DNA from: Chloroflexota bacterium | Lineage (GTDB): Bacteria > Chloroflexota > Limnocylindria > P2-11E | Reading direction: 5' to 3' | Length of the DNA stretch: 10,518 nucleotides | NCBI GenBank assembly: GCA_013695575.1 | Contig: JACDAF010000261.1 | Location: 1 to 10,518 of the forward strand | In this document: positions 1 to 6,800 of the stretch, piece by piece | Layout: the number at the start of each line of letters is the position of its first letter | How positions within the stretch are numbered: position 1 is the stretch's first letter | Translations under genes and position numbers: made by a program | Notes under the pieces: generated by a model | The model's database searches: none | The model's input: only the letters and a program-made list of their open reading frames with translations | Told to the model about the DNA's origin: nothing

Positions 1-6
1 CCGTAG

Positions 7-489
7 GTGCGCCGGCGCCGGCTGGCGCTGCTGGCAACGATCCTGATCGGGGGGGCGGCGCTAGCCGCCCCCCTTCCGGTCCTGGAGCTCGACGGCGAAG
101 GCCGGCGCGTCTACGCGCTCGATCCGCCGGCGACATTCACCTACGGGTACCGGCAGTCGATCTATGACGCTCCCGTCGAGGAGCACTTCCGCCTCGAGAG
201 CGGCCGGCTCCGGCTGGAGCGGGTCCGCTCGCCTCACCCGGCGGCGCTCGAGTACTTCCGCTGGCCGGGGAAGGTGCGTCCGGACGGCGCATGGCTCAGC
301 ATCGACTCCCCTGGCGTGGTGGAGGAGGAGCTTGTGATCCGCGTGGCGGCGGCCGGCCAGCAGAGCCTGCGAACGCGCCCGGGGTACTCCGTGTACCTCG
401 GTGGGTTCCGCGCCGACCTCGTGCGGCTGCGAGGCTCGACCCGGCCGCTCGCCGTCTGGCTCCCCCTCTGGCTGCAGCAGCTCGACTGA
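7..489 (+). CDS. DUF1850 family exported protein of a TRAP transporter operon
   Basis: A 160-aa protein starting with GTG directly after an in-frame TAG (4-6), so this is the earliest possible start. The N-terminus has four arginines followed by a hydrophobic stretch (about residues 6-25) ending in small residues (ALAAP), as in a signal peptide or membrane anchor, so the rest should lie outside the membrane. The segment TYGYRQSIYDAPVEEHF (45-61) matches the DUF1850 core pattern of an aromatic/Ser motif followed by PVEE. As I recall the family, a His usually sits just before that Ser and here it is Gln49. DUF1850 proteins have no established biochemical role but typically sit beside TAXI-type TRAP permeases, and that is the case here: the stop codon shares one base with the permease start (TGATG). 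Family placement rests on motif and context, since the family is poorly conserved. Confidence 0.78.
   Translation: MRRRRLALLATILIGGAALAAPLPVLELDGEGRRVYALDPPATFTYGYRQSIYDAPVEEHFRLESGRLRLERVRSPHPAALEYFRWPGKVRPDGAWLSIDSPGVVEEELVIRVAAAGQQSLRTRPGYSVYLGGFRADLVRLRGSTRPLAVWLPLWLQQLD
50..73 (+). repeat. Perfect 10-bp inverted repeat inside the DUF1850 signal-peptide codons
   Basis: GGGGGGCGGC (50-59) and GCCGCCCCCC (64-73) are exact reverse complements around a 4-base loop GCTA, so the mRNA could form a very stable G/C-only hairpin starting about 43 bases into the gene. It lies in codons for Gly/Ala/Leu/Pro residues of the signal peptide. There is no T-run after it (CTTCC follows), so it does not look like a classical terminator. 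It may affect translation or mRNA stability, or simply reflect GC-rich codons. Confidence 0.4.
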
Positions 490-2486
490 TGAAAGCGGAG
501 CCGCGCGTCGACGACTCCCGAGCGCAGGAGCTCATCGAGCAATTCGAGACGGAGTCCCGGACGCGCTCGCTCACCGGACTCTGGGGACGATTCGCGCTGG
601 TCGGCGGGGTCGCCACGGCGCTGCTGGCGATCTACTACGCCATGGCCGGCGCGCCCATCCCCTTCACGAACATCCAGCTCATCCCGAACGTGGTCCTCTA
701 CGGACAGACGATCACGACGCCGCAGATCTACAACCTCGTCTTCCTCGGCGCGACGCTGGTGCTGACGTTCCTGTACTACCCGGCGCTCCAGCGCTGGCGG
801 AGAGCGGTCCACCCGCTCGACGTCGCGCTCATGCTCGCCTCGGTCGCCATCGTCCTCTACGTCCTGCTCGACTTCGAGAAGATCGTGTACCGCGTCGCCA
901 GCCCCAGCCCGGCCGACTTCGCGTTCGGCCTCGTCGCCATCGCGCTCGTGCTCGAGGCGACCCGCCGTACGGTCGGCTGGCATCTCTCGGCACTCGTGTT
1001 CCTGTGCCTCGCGTATGCGTACCTCGGCGGGATCATGCCGCCGCTCATCCGACACCGCGGCTTCGATCTCGACGACATCGTCGCCCAGCAGTACCTCTCG
1101 CTCGACGGGATGCTGAGCCTCGTCTACATCGCCGGCTCCTTCATCATCCTGTTCACCATCTACGGCGCGATCCTCGAGCGTTCCGGGGCCGGGAAGTTCT
1201 TCATCGACCTCTCCTTCGCGCTCACGGGCCGCAAGCGGACCGGTGCCGGCAGGACCGTCACGCTGGCGTCCTTCCTTCTCGGCACGGTCTCGGGCTCCGG
1301 TGTGGCGACGACGGTGACCCTCGGCTCCATCGCCTACCCGATGCTGAAGCGCTCGGGGTACGACCGCGAGACCGCGGGCGCGATCCTTTCGGCCGGCGGG
1401 ATCGGCGCGGTGCTCTCGCCGCCGGTGCTGGGGGCCGCGGCCTTCCTCATGGCCGAGCTGCTGCGGATCAGCTACCTCGAGGTGCTCGTCATGGCCGCGG
1501 TGCCGACGCTCCTCTATTACCTCGCGATCTTCCTCATGATCGAGATCGATTCACGGAAGATCGGTACGCGCGAGGTGAGCGTCGACGCACCCGGTGTCGG
1601 GCAGCTCATGCGCCGCGGCTGGTTTCACCTGACCTCGCTCGTGGCGATCATCGCGTTCATGGCCCTCGGCATGACGCCGATCCTCGCGGTGTTCTGGGCG
1701 ATCGTGTTCGCGATCGCGATCTCGTTCCTGGACCGGGACGCGGCGATGTACCCCCGGAAGATCGTCGCATCGCTGGCGGAGGGGACGCGTGGGGTGCTAT
1801 CCGTCGCCGCGACGATCGCGGCGGCGGGCATGATCGTCGGGGTACTGCTGCAGACGGGACTCGGCCTCAAGGTCTCGAACCTCATTCTCGCGGTCGGGCA
1901 GGGCAACCTCCTGCTGACCCTCTTCGTCTGTGGCGTGATCCTGTGGGTGCTCGGTCTCTCGCTCCCCATCACCGCGTCCTACCTCGTCGCGGTGCCGACC
2001 GTCGCGCCGGCCCTCATCACCGGGCTCGGGATCCCGCCACCCGCGGCGCACATGTTCATCTTCTACTACGCGGTGCTATCGGAAGTCTCGCCGCCGGTCG
2101 CGTTGTCGCCCTTCGCGGCCGCGGCGCTCACCGGGGGCAACCCCTATCGGACGATGATGATCACATGGAAGTACGCGCTGCCCGCCTTCCTCGTGCCGTT
2201 CATGTTCACGCAGCCGAACGGCATCGCCCTGCTCCTCCGTGACTCCACGCTCATCGAGGCGGCGGTCGCGACACTCTCGGCCGCGGCCGGTATCACCGCG
2301 CTCGTGACCGGCGTCGGGGGGCACCTGTTCCGGTCGACGACCCTGCCGGAGCGGACCGCCCTCGTCGCGGCAGGGCTGCTGCTCCTCTACCCGAGCCCGG
2401 TCACGGACATCGCCGGCCTCCTGATCTTTGCCGCGGTGGCGGGGATGCAGCTGGCCCCGGGCATGCTCGCGCGAGCACGCGCGTGA
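489..2486 (+). CDS. TRAP transporter permease, fused small and large membrane subunits (4TM/12TM type)
   Basis: This 665-aa polytopic protein is the membrane component of a tripartite ATP-independent periplasmic (TRAP) transporter, which uses an ion gradient and a separate binding protein to import a solute, often an organic acid. Helices at about 34-52, 82-100, 112-128 and 143-180 form the DctQ-like part, and the rest is the large DctM-like part. Family motifs are visible: SGSGVATT (268-275), YPMLKRSGYD (283-292), SPPVLGAAAF (310-319), LPITASYL (492-499) and SPPVALSPFAAAALTGG (534-550). The reading frame is open upstream to 291, but ATG489 is preferred because it begins MKAEPRVDD, overlaps the previous stop by one base, and avoids a basic, low-complexity N-terminus that is only an overlap with DUF1850. 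The substrate cannot be read from sequence. The TAXI-type binding protein expected with this permease is not in the window and probably lies just upstream. Confidence 0.95.
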   Translation: MKAEPRVDDSRAQELIEQFETESRTRSLTGLWGRFALVGGVATALLAIYYAMAGAPIPFTNIQLIPNVVLYGQTITTPQIYNLVFLGATLVLTFLYYPALQRWRRAVHPLDVALMLASVAIVLYVLLDFEKIVYRVASPSPADFAFGLVAIALVLEATRRTVGWHLSALVFLCLAYAYLGGIMPPLIRHRGFDLDDIVAQQYLSLDGMLSLVYIAGSFIILFTIYGAILERSGAGKFFIDLSFALTGRKRTGAGRTVTLASFLLGTVSGSGVATTVTLGSIAYPMLKRSGYDRETAGAILSAGGIGAVLSPPVLGAAAFLMAELLRISYLEVLVMAAVPTLLYYLAIFLMIEIDSRKIGTREVSVDAPGVGQLMRRGWFHLTSLVAIIAFMALGMTPILAVFWAIVFAIAISFLDRDAAMYPRKIVASLAEGTRGVLSVAATIAAAGMIVGVLLQTGLGLKVSNLILAVGQGNLLLTLFVCGVILWVLGLSLPITASYLVAVPTVAPALITGLGIPPPAAHMFIFYYAVLSEVSPPVALSPFAAAALTGGNPYRTMMITWKYALPAFLVPFMFTQPNGIALLLRDSTLIEAAVATLSAAAGITALVTGVGGHLFRSTTLPERTALVAAGLLLLYPSPVTDIAGLLIFAAVAGMQLAPGMLARARA

Positions 2487-3955
2487 CCGTCCGCTGGCTG
2501 CTGCCGGTCATCGCGATAGCCGTGGCAGTCGCCGCGTCGCGACTGCCGTTCGCAGCGGACCATCTATGGGCCTGGGACTCCGTGCTGTACGCGCGGGCGC
2601 TCGAGCGCGGCTTTCATGTGGACTTCGAGATGGCCGGACAGCGCCCGCAGCCGCCCGGCTACATCCTCTACCTCGCGCTCGCGAACCTGTTCCGCGCTCT
2701 CGGGGCGGATACCAACGCGGCGCTCGTGATCGTGTCGATCCTATCGAGCGGCGTCGGCGCCGCGGCCGTATTCGTGCTCGGGCGCCGACTCGCGGGCGCG
2801 ACACCTGGAGCGATCTCGGCGCTCGCCTACTCGTGCAGCCCGCTCGCCTGGATGTACGCGTCTGTCGCATACCCGTACACGCTCCTCGGCGCGGCGAGCG
2901 TCATCCTCGCCGCGCTGTTCCGCCACGCTCGTGATCTCGGCCCGCGCTGGTGGGCGTTCGCGAGCTTCGCCTTCGGGCTCGCTTCCGGCTTCCGCCAGGA
3001 CCTCCTGCTGTTGCTCGGCATCCTCTGGCTGTGGATGCTCGCGCCAGCGGACTGGCGCCGGCGTGCGCTCTCGGCCGCGTGCGTCGGCGCAGGGATCCTT
3101 ATCTGGCTCGTTCCCACCGCGGCGCTCTCCGGCGGGCTCGCCGGCTACGCGACAGCGCTCGTGCGGCAGACCGACCAGGTCTACTCCACGTACTCGATCC
3201 AGGCGCAGGGACTGAACGCGCTCTCGTACAACGTCCGGTTCACGATCGACGCGCTCGCGTGGGGCCTGCTCGGCACGAGCATCGTCCTGGCCGGCGCCGG
3301 CCTCGCGCACGTCGCGTCGCGCTCGGCGCGGGGACCGTTCATCGGCGAGCAGGGCCGGTTCTTCGCCGCCTGGCTGCTGCCAGGGCTGGTGTTCTATCTG
3401 ACCGTGCACATCGGCGAATCGGGCTACATCCTCTCCATCCTGCCCGGCATGTACGTGCTCGCGGCGGTATCCATCGCGGAGATCGGGAGGGTCATACTCG
3501 GGCGGCCACGCTTGGCGTGGCATGCACTCGCGGCGGCCCTCGCGCTCGCGCCGGCGCTCTCGTTCACGGCGTCGGCGGAGCGGTTCTCCGGGTCCACGAT
3601 CCGCGCCCACGACGTGGCGTTGACCGCTCGCGTCGCCTACGTGAAGGCGAACTTCGCGACTGACCGGACGATCGTGCTCGCGCGGGAGGACTTCCTCCTC
3701 GTGCGCCACTACCTCCCTGGCTACCGCGCCTGGCTGTTCGACCCCGAGCCGTACCGCGGAGGCATGGCGAAGAGCAAGAAGGCGATGCATACGACGACGA
3801 TCGTCATCTTTACCGAGGGCCTCCAGCCGCGGCCGGGCCTGCAGGTGAAAGAGATCGAGGTCGCCCCTGGCGTGCCGCTCTCGTACTTCACCGTTGAGGC
3901 AGGCGAGGTGATCGAGTTCTCGGGGGAGCGGTTCATGGTGCGCGACACGCAGTAG
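2483..3955 (+). CDS. GT-C-type membrane glycosyltransferase-like protein (GT39/PMT_2-like)
   Basis: A 490-aa integral membrane protein starting with GTG in a GTGA overlap with the permease stop. The first helix (about 5-22) is followed by an acidic loop motif WDSVLYARAL (31-40) and then PQPPGYILYLALANLF (55-70). This order, an Asp in the first external loop and a PPxY-like segment before the next helix, is typical of GT-C enzymes that use polyprenyl-phosphate sugars; Asp32 is the likely catalytic or metal-binding residue. Further hydrophobic spans lie near 79-100, 107-147, 155-187, 198-216, 257-276, 292-309, 314-338 and 345-361. A soluble tail (about 370-490) is probably extracytoplasmic. A role in transferring a sugar to a lipid, protein or polymer is inferred from the family, and neither donor nor acceptor can be stated. 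Its coupling to a TRAP permease is unusual. It could also be a GT-C-fold protein with no catalytic activity. Confidence 0.72.
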   Translation: MTVRWLLPVIAIAVAVAASRLPFAADHLWAWDSVLYARALERGFHVDFEMAGQRPQPPGYILYLALANLFRALGADTNAALVIVSILSSGVGAAAVFVLGRRLAGATPGAISALAYSCSPLAWMYASVAYPYTLLGAASVILAALFRHARDLGPRWWAFASFAFGLASGFRQDLLLLLGILWLWMLAPADWRRRALSAACVGAGILIWLVPTAALSGGLAGYATALVRQTDQVYSTYSIQAQGLNALSYNVRFTIDALAWGLLGTSIVLAGAGLAHVASRSARGPFIGEQGRFFAAWLLPGLVFYLTVHIGESGYILSILPGMYVLAAVSIAEIGRVILGRPRLAWHALAAALALAPALSFTASAERFSGSTIRAHDVALTARVAYVKANFATDRTIVLAREDFLLVRHYLPGYRAWLFDPEPYRGGMAKSKKAMHTTTIVIFTEGLQPRPGLQVKEIEVAPGVPLSYFTVEAGEVIEFSGERFMVRDTQ

Positions 3956-4048
3956 CGGCATCGCGGTCACGGCAGGGCGCGTACCGCATTGTGAAAGAGC
4001 GGCGGGCTTCCGGCGGCCGGGCTGCCGAATTCGTCATGCACAGGCGTC

Positions 4049-4657
4049 GTGCGCAGGCACCATCGAGAGGTGACCCTGGGATTCTTCGTCCTCCACGAGC
4101 TGCGACTGACCACGTGCGATGACTCCACGCGCGTGCTCGCCGCGGCGCGGCTCGCACGGATGCCCCGGTCGGAGGACGAGCAGGTGCTCCCGCTCCTGGT
4201 GAGCATCGACGACCGACGCGCTGTCGCGTGCGTCAGGCGCGTACCCACGCTGCCGGAAAGCGACGACGCCGGCGTGCGCATCCGGATGGCGCTTGCGCCC
4301 GAGCCTGAGAGCAGTGCACCGCCGCGCTACTACAAGGAGCGCGGCGGTCTTACCGGCCGGCGCGGGGTCCGGTCCTACTACCGCATGGCCGTGACCGAGT
4401 CGGGGACCAATGAGCAGGCGAAGGTGCTTGTCGACATGCCCGTTCTATCGCCAAGCATGCCATCGCTGTCCCGCTCGGGCGGCACGGCCGACGCGGGGCT
4501 GCTGTGGATCGGCACGCCCATCGCAACAGAGACGGGCCTCCTCGTGATCACCGGTCATCAGGACGCCAGCGCCTACAGCGACGGTGACGCGCCCGATTGG
4601 CCACTGCCGATGAGCCGCGATCTCGGCGTCCGGATCTACGAGAGCGTCAGGCCTTGA
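4049..4657 (+). CDS. Hypothetical protein, 202 aa, upstream of the response regulator
   Basis: I do not recognise a family. The frame is open for 202 codons, and by hand count about 84% of the first 90 codons end in G or C, similar to neighbouring genes, which supports real coding. There is no signal peptide or transmembrane segment. The first third is rich in Arg, Asp and Leu, the middle holds PPRYYKERGG, and the C-terminal part (about 150-200) has LLWIGTPIATETGLLVITGH, which could be beta strands. The start is uncertain: GTG4049 has no visible ribosome-binding site, GTG4070 is itself part of a GAGAGGTGA ribosome-site-like sequence, and CTG4076 lies two bases after that sequence. The gene ends 22 bases before the response regulator start, so co-transcription with the two-component genes is likely. 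An accessory or signal-input role is only a guess. A perfect hairpin sits inside it. Confidence 0.5.
   Translation: MRRHHREVTLGFFVLHELRLTTCDDSTRVLAAARLARMPRSEDEQVLPLLVSIDDRRAVACVRRVPTLPESDDAGVRIRMALAPEPESSAPPRYYKERGGLTGRRGVRSYYRMAVTESGTNEQAKVLVDMPVLSPSMPSLSRSGGTADAGLLWIGTPIATETGLLVITGHQDASAYSDGDAPDWPLPMSRDLGVRIYESVRP
4318..4348 (+). repeat. Perfect 11-bp inverted repeat (hairpin) within the hypothetical gene
   Basis: ACCGCCGCGCT (4318-4328) is the exact reverse complement of AGCGCGGCGGT (4338-4348), with a 9-base loop ACTACAAGG. The following bases are CTTACCGG, so there is no T-tract of the intrinsic-terminator kind. It encodes PPRYYKERGG of the 202-aa protein. It could be an RNA hairpin that attenuates transcription or marks a processing site before the two-component genes, or a DNA operator-like palindrome. 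A stem this long is less likely by chance than most, but GC-rich coding DNA makes such stems commoner. Confidence 0.45.
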
Positions 4658-4679
4658 TGTCTGCTGGATACTTCGTGCC

Positions 4680-5432
4680 GTGGCAGCCGAGCGGCGACGG
4701 CACGGCGACCGACGCACCCATCTCCCGCGACGAGCATCCGAGCGGTTTCGGCTGCTCATCGTCATGGATGACCACCCGCTCGCGAAGGTTCTCACCTTTG
4801 CGCTGAACCACGGCGCGTATGAGGTGCGCTGCGAGCTCACGCTCGCGGCTGCGCAGCTCGCGGCGGCGGAGATGCGGCCGCACCTCGCGATCGTCGATGT
4901 GGACGCCGACGCCGGGCGCACGATCGAGCTGGTCGGTGAGCTGGCGGGAGGGCGGACGCTCCCGATCATCGCTCTCACCCGCGGCAATGATCTCAAGAGG
5001 AATCTCGCCATCCTCGATCGGGGCGCCGACGATATCCTGACCGTCCCGTTCGTGCCCGAGGAGCTCCTCACACGCGTCCGCGCCCTGATCCGGCGCACCT
5101 ACGGTGAGCGTGCGCCGATCGTTCCGCTGATCCGCGTCGGCGACCTGCGGATCGACATTCTCAACCGCCGTGTCCAGATCGGGACCTCGGAGGTCCATCT
5201 CACCTCGCTGGAGCAGGCATTGCTCTATCTGCTGGCGGCGAACAGCGGAACCGTCGTGACGCGCGACGTCATACTCGACTCGCTCTGGGGCCCAGAATTC
5301 ATGACTGAGACGAACGTCGTGGAACGCCACATTCGCTCACTTCGCGTCAAGCTGCGGGACGATGTCAACAAGTCCCGCTACATCCACACCGTACGGGGCC
5401 AGGGCTACCGCTTCGTCGCCCGGAGCGGCTGA
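4680..5432 (+). CDS. OmpR/PhoB-family response regulator with atypical receiver (Lys replaced by Val)
   Basis: A 250-aa cytoplasmic transcription regulator. The receiver spans about 24-138: acidic pair Asp30-Asp31 after RLLIVM, phospho-acceptor Asp73 in HLAIVDVD, and switch Thr100 in IIALT. The nearly invariant Lys before Pro-Phe is missing: the motif reads TVPF (121-124) with Val122. The winged-helix DNA-binding domain (about 150-247) is canonical, with LTSLEQALLYLLA, a recognition region VVERHIRSLRVKLRDD (213-228) and the closing YIHTVRGQGYRFV. GTG4680 is the only in-frame start that keeps the first receiver strand, since ATG4764 would cut into it; no clear ribosome site precedes it. The phosphorylation partner is presumably the kinase encoded 112 bases downstream. 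Without the lysine, phosphorylation-driven switching may be weakened or replaced by another signal. That is inference from receiver biochemistry, not shown here. Confidence 0.92.
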   Translation: MAAERRRHGDRRTHLPRRASERFRLLIVMDDHPLAKVLTFALNHGAYEVRCELTLAAAQLAAAEMRPHLAIVDVDADAGRTIELVGELAGGRTLPIIALTRGNDLKRNLAILDRGADDILTVPFVPEELLTRVRALIRRTYGERAPIVPLIRVGDLRIDILNRRVQIGTSEVHLTSLEQALLYLLAANSGTVVTRDVILDSLWGPEFMTETNVVERHIRSLRVKLRDDVNKSRYIHTVRGQGYRFVARSG

Positions 5433-5462
5433 GCGGCGGGACCCCCGGGCCGGAGAGGGTCC

Positions 5463-5476
5463 TGACGAAACCGTCA
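5463..5476 (+). promoter_or_regulatory. Small palindrome in the gap before the kinase gene, possible operator
   Basis: TGACG (5463-5467), spacer AAAC, CGTCA (5472-5476) form a perfect 5-4-5 inverted repeat in the 112-base gap between response regulator and kinase (5433-5544). The gap is large compared with the other gaps of this operon, so an internal promoter or binding site is plausible. I see no convincing -35/-10 pair. The repeat is short enough to occur by chance. Confidence 0.25.
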
Positions 5477-5532
5477 TGAACGCACAGCCTCAGCCTCGTA
5501 CGGTCACCGCCGGGCCATGATCGGCTTGGGCC

Positions 5533-5540
5533 GGGGGTGA
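5533..5540 (+). promoter_or_regulatory. Ribosome binding site fixing a TTG start for the kinase
   Basis: GGGGGTGA differs at one base from the ideal GGAGGTGA and ends four bases before TTG5545. This favours TTG5545 over ATG5563, whose preceding GGAGAG lies almost directly against the codon. Confidence 0.6.
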
Positions 5541-5544
5541 GACG

Positions 5545-6774
5545 TTGAGAGCGCACGGAGAGATGTCGCCGGCGGCGCCGCGAACGAGCGACGACGATCG
5601 CCTCATGGTGTTGCTCGTCGAGGACGAGCCAACGGTCAGCAAAGTGGTGGGGAGCCTGCTTGACGAGGCTGGCTACCGGCACGTGACCATCGCCGATCAC
5701 GACCAGATCCCCGCCGCCGTGGAGCGGTGGCATCCGCAGTGCGTGATCCTCGATAGCGAGCCCCGCGCGAATGGCCAGGGACGGTCCTGGGTTGACGCCG
5801 CGGCCATCCGGCGCGCTCACCCGGAGCTGCCGGTGCTGATGTTCACGGCCAACGTGGACTCGATGGACGAGGTGCGCGCCAACAGGTCCGCACGGAGCAA
5901 GGCCGCGGGTTTCGCCGGTGTGATGGACAAGCCGTTCCTGGTGACAGAATTCCTCGCCACCCTCAAGTACGTCGTGGAGACGCCTCAGGAGGCCGTCCCC
6001 GACGGCAGGAGCCTCGGCACAGACGGGATCACGGTGTTCCCCGCTGTCGGGGGAGCGGCGTCGGCCGAGTGGGCGCCCGCCGACTTCTTCAGCACCGCCG
6101 TCCACGAGCTGCGTACGCCGCTCACCTCGGTCCTGGGCCAGGCACAGCTTGCCCTCCGGTACGTCGAGCGCGATCCTGCCCGGACGCGCGACGCGATCGT
6201 TCGCACGATCGAGCAGGCCAGCCGGATGAACCGTCTGCTCAACGAGCTGCTCGATCACGCGCGCGTCACGGTCGGCGCGCTCAGCCTCGAGGTGGTGACG
6301 TTCGATCTGGGCCTCGCGATCGCGGTCGCCACCCCCCAGTACGAGCACGGAGACGTTCCTCGGATCAGGTTCCGGGCACCGCGAGAGAAGGTCTACGTTC
6401 GTGGCGATCCCGATCGTATCGCGCAGATCGTCGGCAACCTGCTGGACAACGCGCTCAAGTACAGCCCGTCCGGATCGCCGATCGCGGTGTCGCTTGAGGT
6501 CGTGGGCGGTCAGGCGTTCGTGCGCGTCGAGGACCAGGGCGTGGGCATCCCAGCCAACGAGCGCGATCGGATCTTCGCTCCGTTCTTTCGGACCTCGCGG
6601 ACGCGAGAGCTTCCGGGTACGGGCCTCGGCCTGCACATCAGCCGGCGGCTTGCCGAGCAACACCGCGGGCGGCTGTGGCTCGAGAGGCGAACGGACACCG
6701 GGAGCGTCTTCACGCTGGCGCTGCCGCTCGCCGAGTCGGTGCCTGCCGCGCCGGGCCCGATCCAGCAGCGCTAG
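5545..6774 (+). CDS. Soluble hybrid histidine kinase, receiver-HisKA-HATPase_c order
   Basis: A 409-aa sensor kinase without transmembrane segments, so cytoplasmic. The N-terminal receiver (about 20-142) is complete: acidic residues Glu26-Asp27, phospho-acceptor Asp70 in CVILD, Thr101 in MFTA, and Lys129 in DKPF. A linker of about 35 residues leads to HisKA with the H-box FFSTAVHELRTPLTS (181-195), phospho-histidine His187. The ATP-binding domain has an N-box GNLLDNALKYS (297-307), G1 DQGVGIP (330-336), F-box FAPFF (344-348) and G2 GTGLGL (358-363). All catalytic motifs are intact. Because the receiver is N-terminal, its phosphorylation state could gate the kinase, placing the enzyme downstream of another kinase, or it could receive phosphate from His187. 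There is no PAS, GAF or other sensor domain. Its likely target is the upstream OmpR-type regulator, and it lies 26 bases before the glycosyltransferase gene, suggesting shared transcription. Confidence 0.94.
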   Translation: MRAHGEMSPAAPRTSDDDRLMVLLVEDEPTVSKVVGSLLDEAGYRHVTIADHDQIPAAVERWHPQCVILDSEPRANGQGRSWVDAAAIRRAHPELPVLMFTANVDSMDEVRANRSARSKAAGFAGVMDKPFLVTEFLATLKYVVETPQEAVPDGRSLGTDGITVFPAVGGAASAEWAPADFFSTAVHELRTPLTSVLGQAQLALRYVERDPARTRDAIVRTIEQASRMNRLLNELLDHARVTVGALSLEVVTFDLGLAIAVATPQYEHGDVPRIRFRAPREKVYVRGDPDRIAQIVGNLLDNALKYSPSGSPIAVSLEVVGGQAFVRVEDQGVGIPANERDRIFAPFFRTSRTRELPGTGLGLHISRRLAEQHRGRLWLERRTDTGSVFTLALPLAESVPAAPGPIQQR

Positions 6775-6791
6775 CCATACGCGTCGGGTAC

Positions 6792-6797
6792 GGTGAG
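6792..6797 (+). promoter_or_regulatory. Ribosome binding site supporting a CTG start for the GT4 gene
   Basis: GGTGAG lies just before CTG6801, with four bases between the GGTGA element and the codon. The same four-base distance separates GGGGGTGA from the TTG start of the kinase. No in-frame ATG, GTG or TTG lies nearby. Confidence 0.45.
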
Positions 6798-6800
6798 TGT

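Noticed and set aside
291..488. N-terminal extension of the TRAP permease from base 291
   Set aside because: The extra 66 residues are Arg/Pro/Gly-rich and overlap DUF1850 coding, whereas ATG489 is in a classic TGATG coupling with the DUF1850 stop.
401..2242. 613-codon plus-strand frame overlapping the TRAP permease
   Set aside because: Extremely Arg/His/Pro-rich with no hydrophobic pattern; it is the alternate frame of the permease gene.
3041..3058. Inverted repeat GCGCCAG-CGGA-CTGGCGC inside the GT-C gene
   Set aside because: Only 7 bp in GC-rich membrane-protein coding sequence, at no gene boundary; expected by chance.
2741..3970. Long minus-strand frame of 409 codons opposite the GT-C gene
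   Set aside because: Composition is dominated by Arg, Glu, Asp and His with no domain, and it lies fully opposite a convincing membrane-protein gene. This is the usual antisense shadow of high-GC coding DNA.
3956..4048. Search for a terminator or promoter between the GT-C gene and the 202-aa gene
   Set aside because: The 93-base gap has some GGC/GCC-rich complementarity but no clean stem with a T-run and no convincing -35/-10 pair.
5365..6663. Long minus-strand frame of 432 codons opposite the kinase
   Set aside because: No recognisable motifs, and the plus strand carries every histidine kinase motif intact over the same region.
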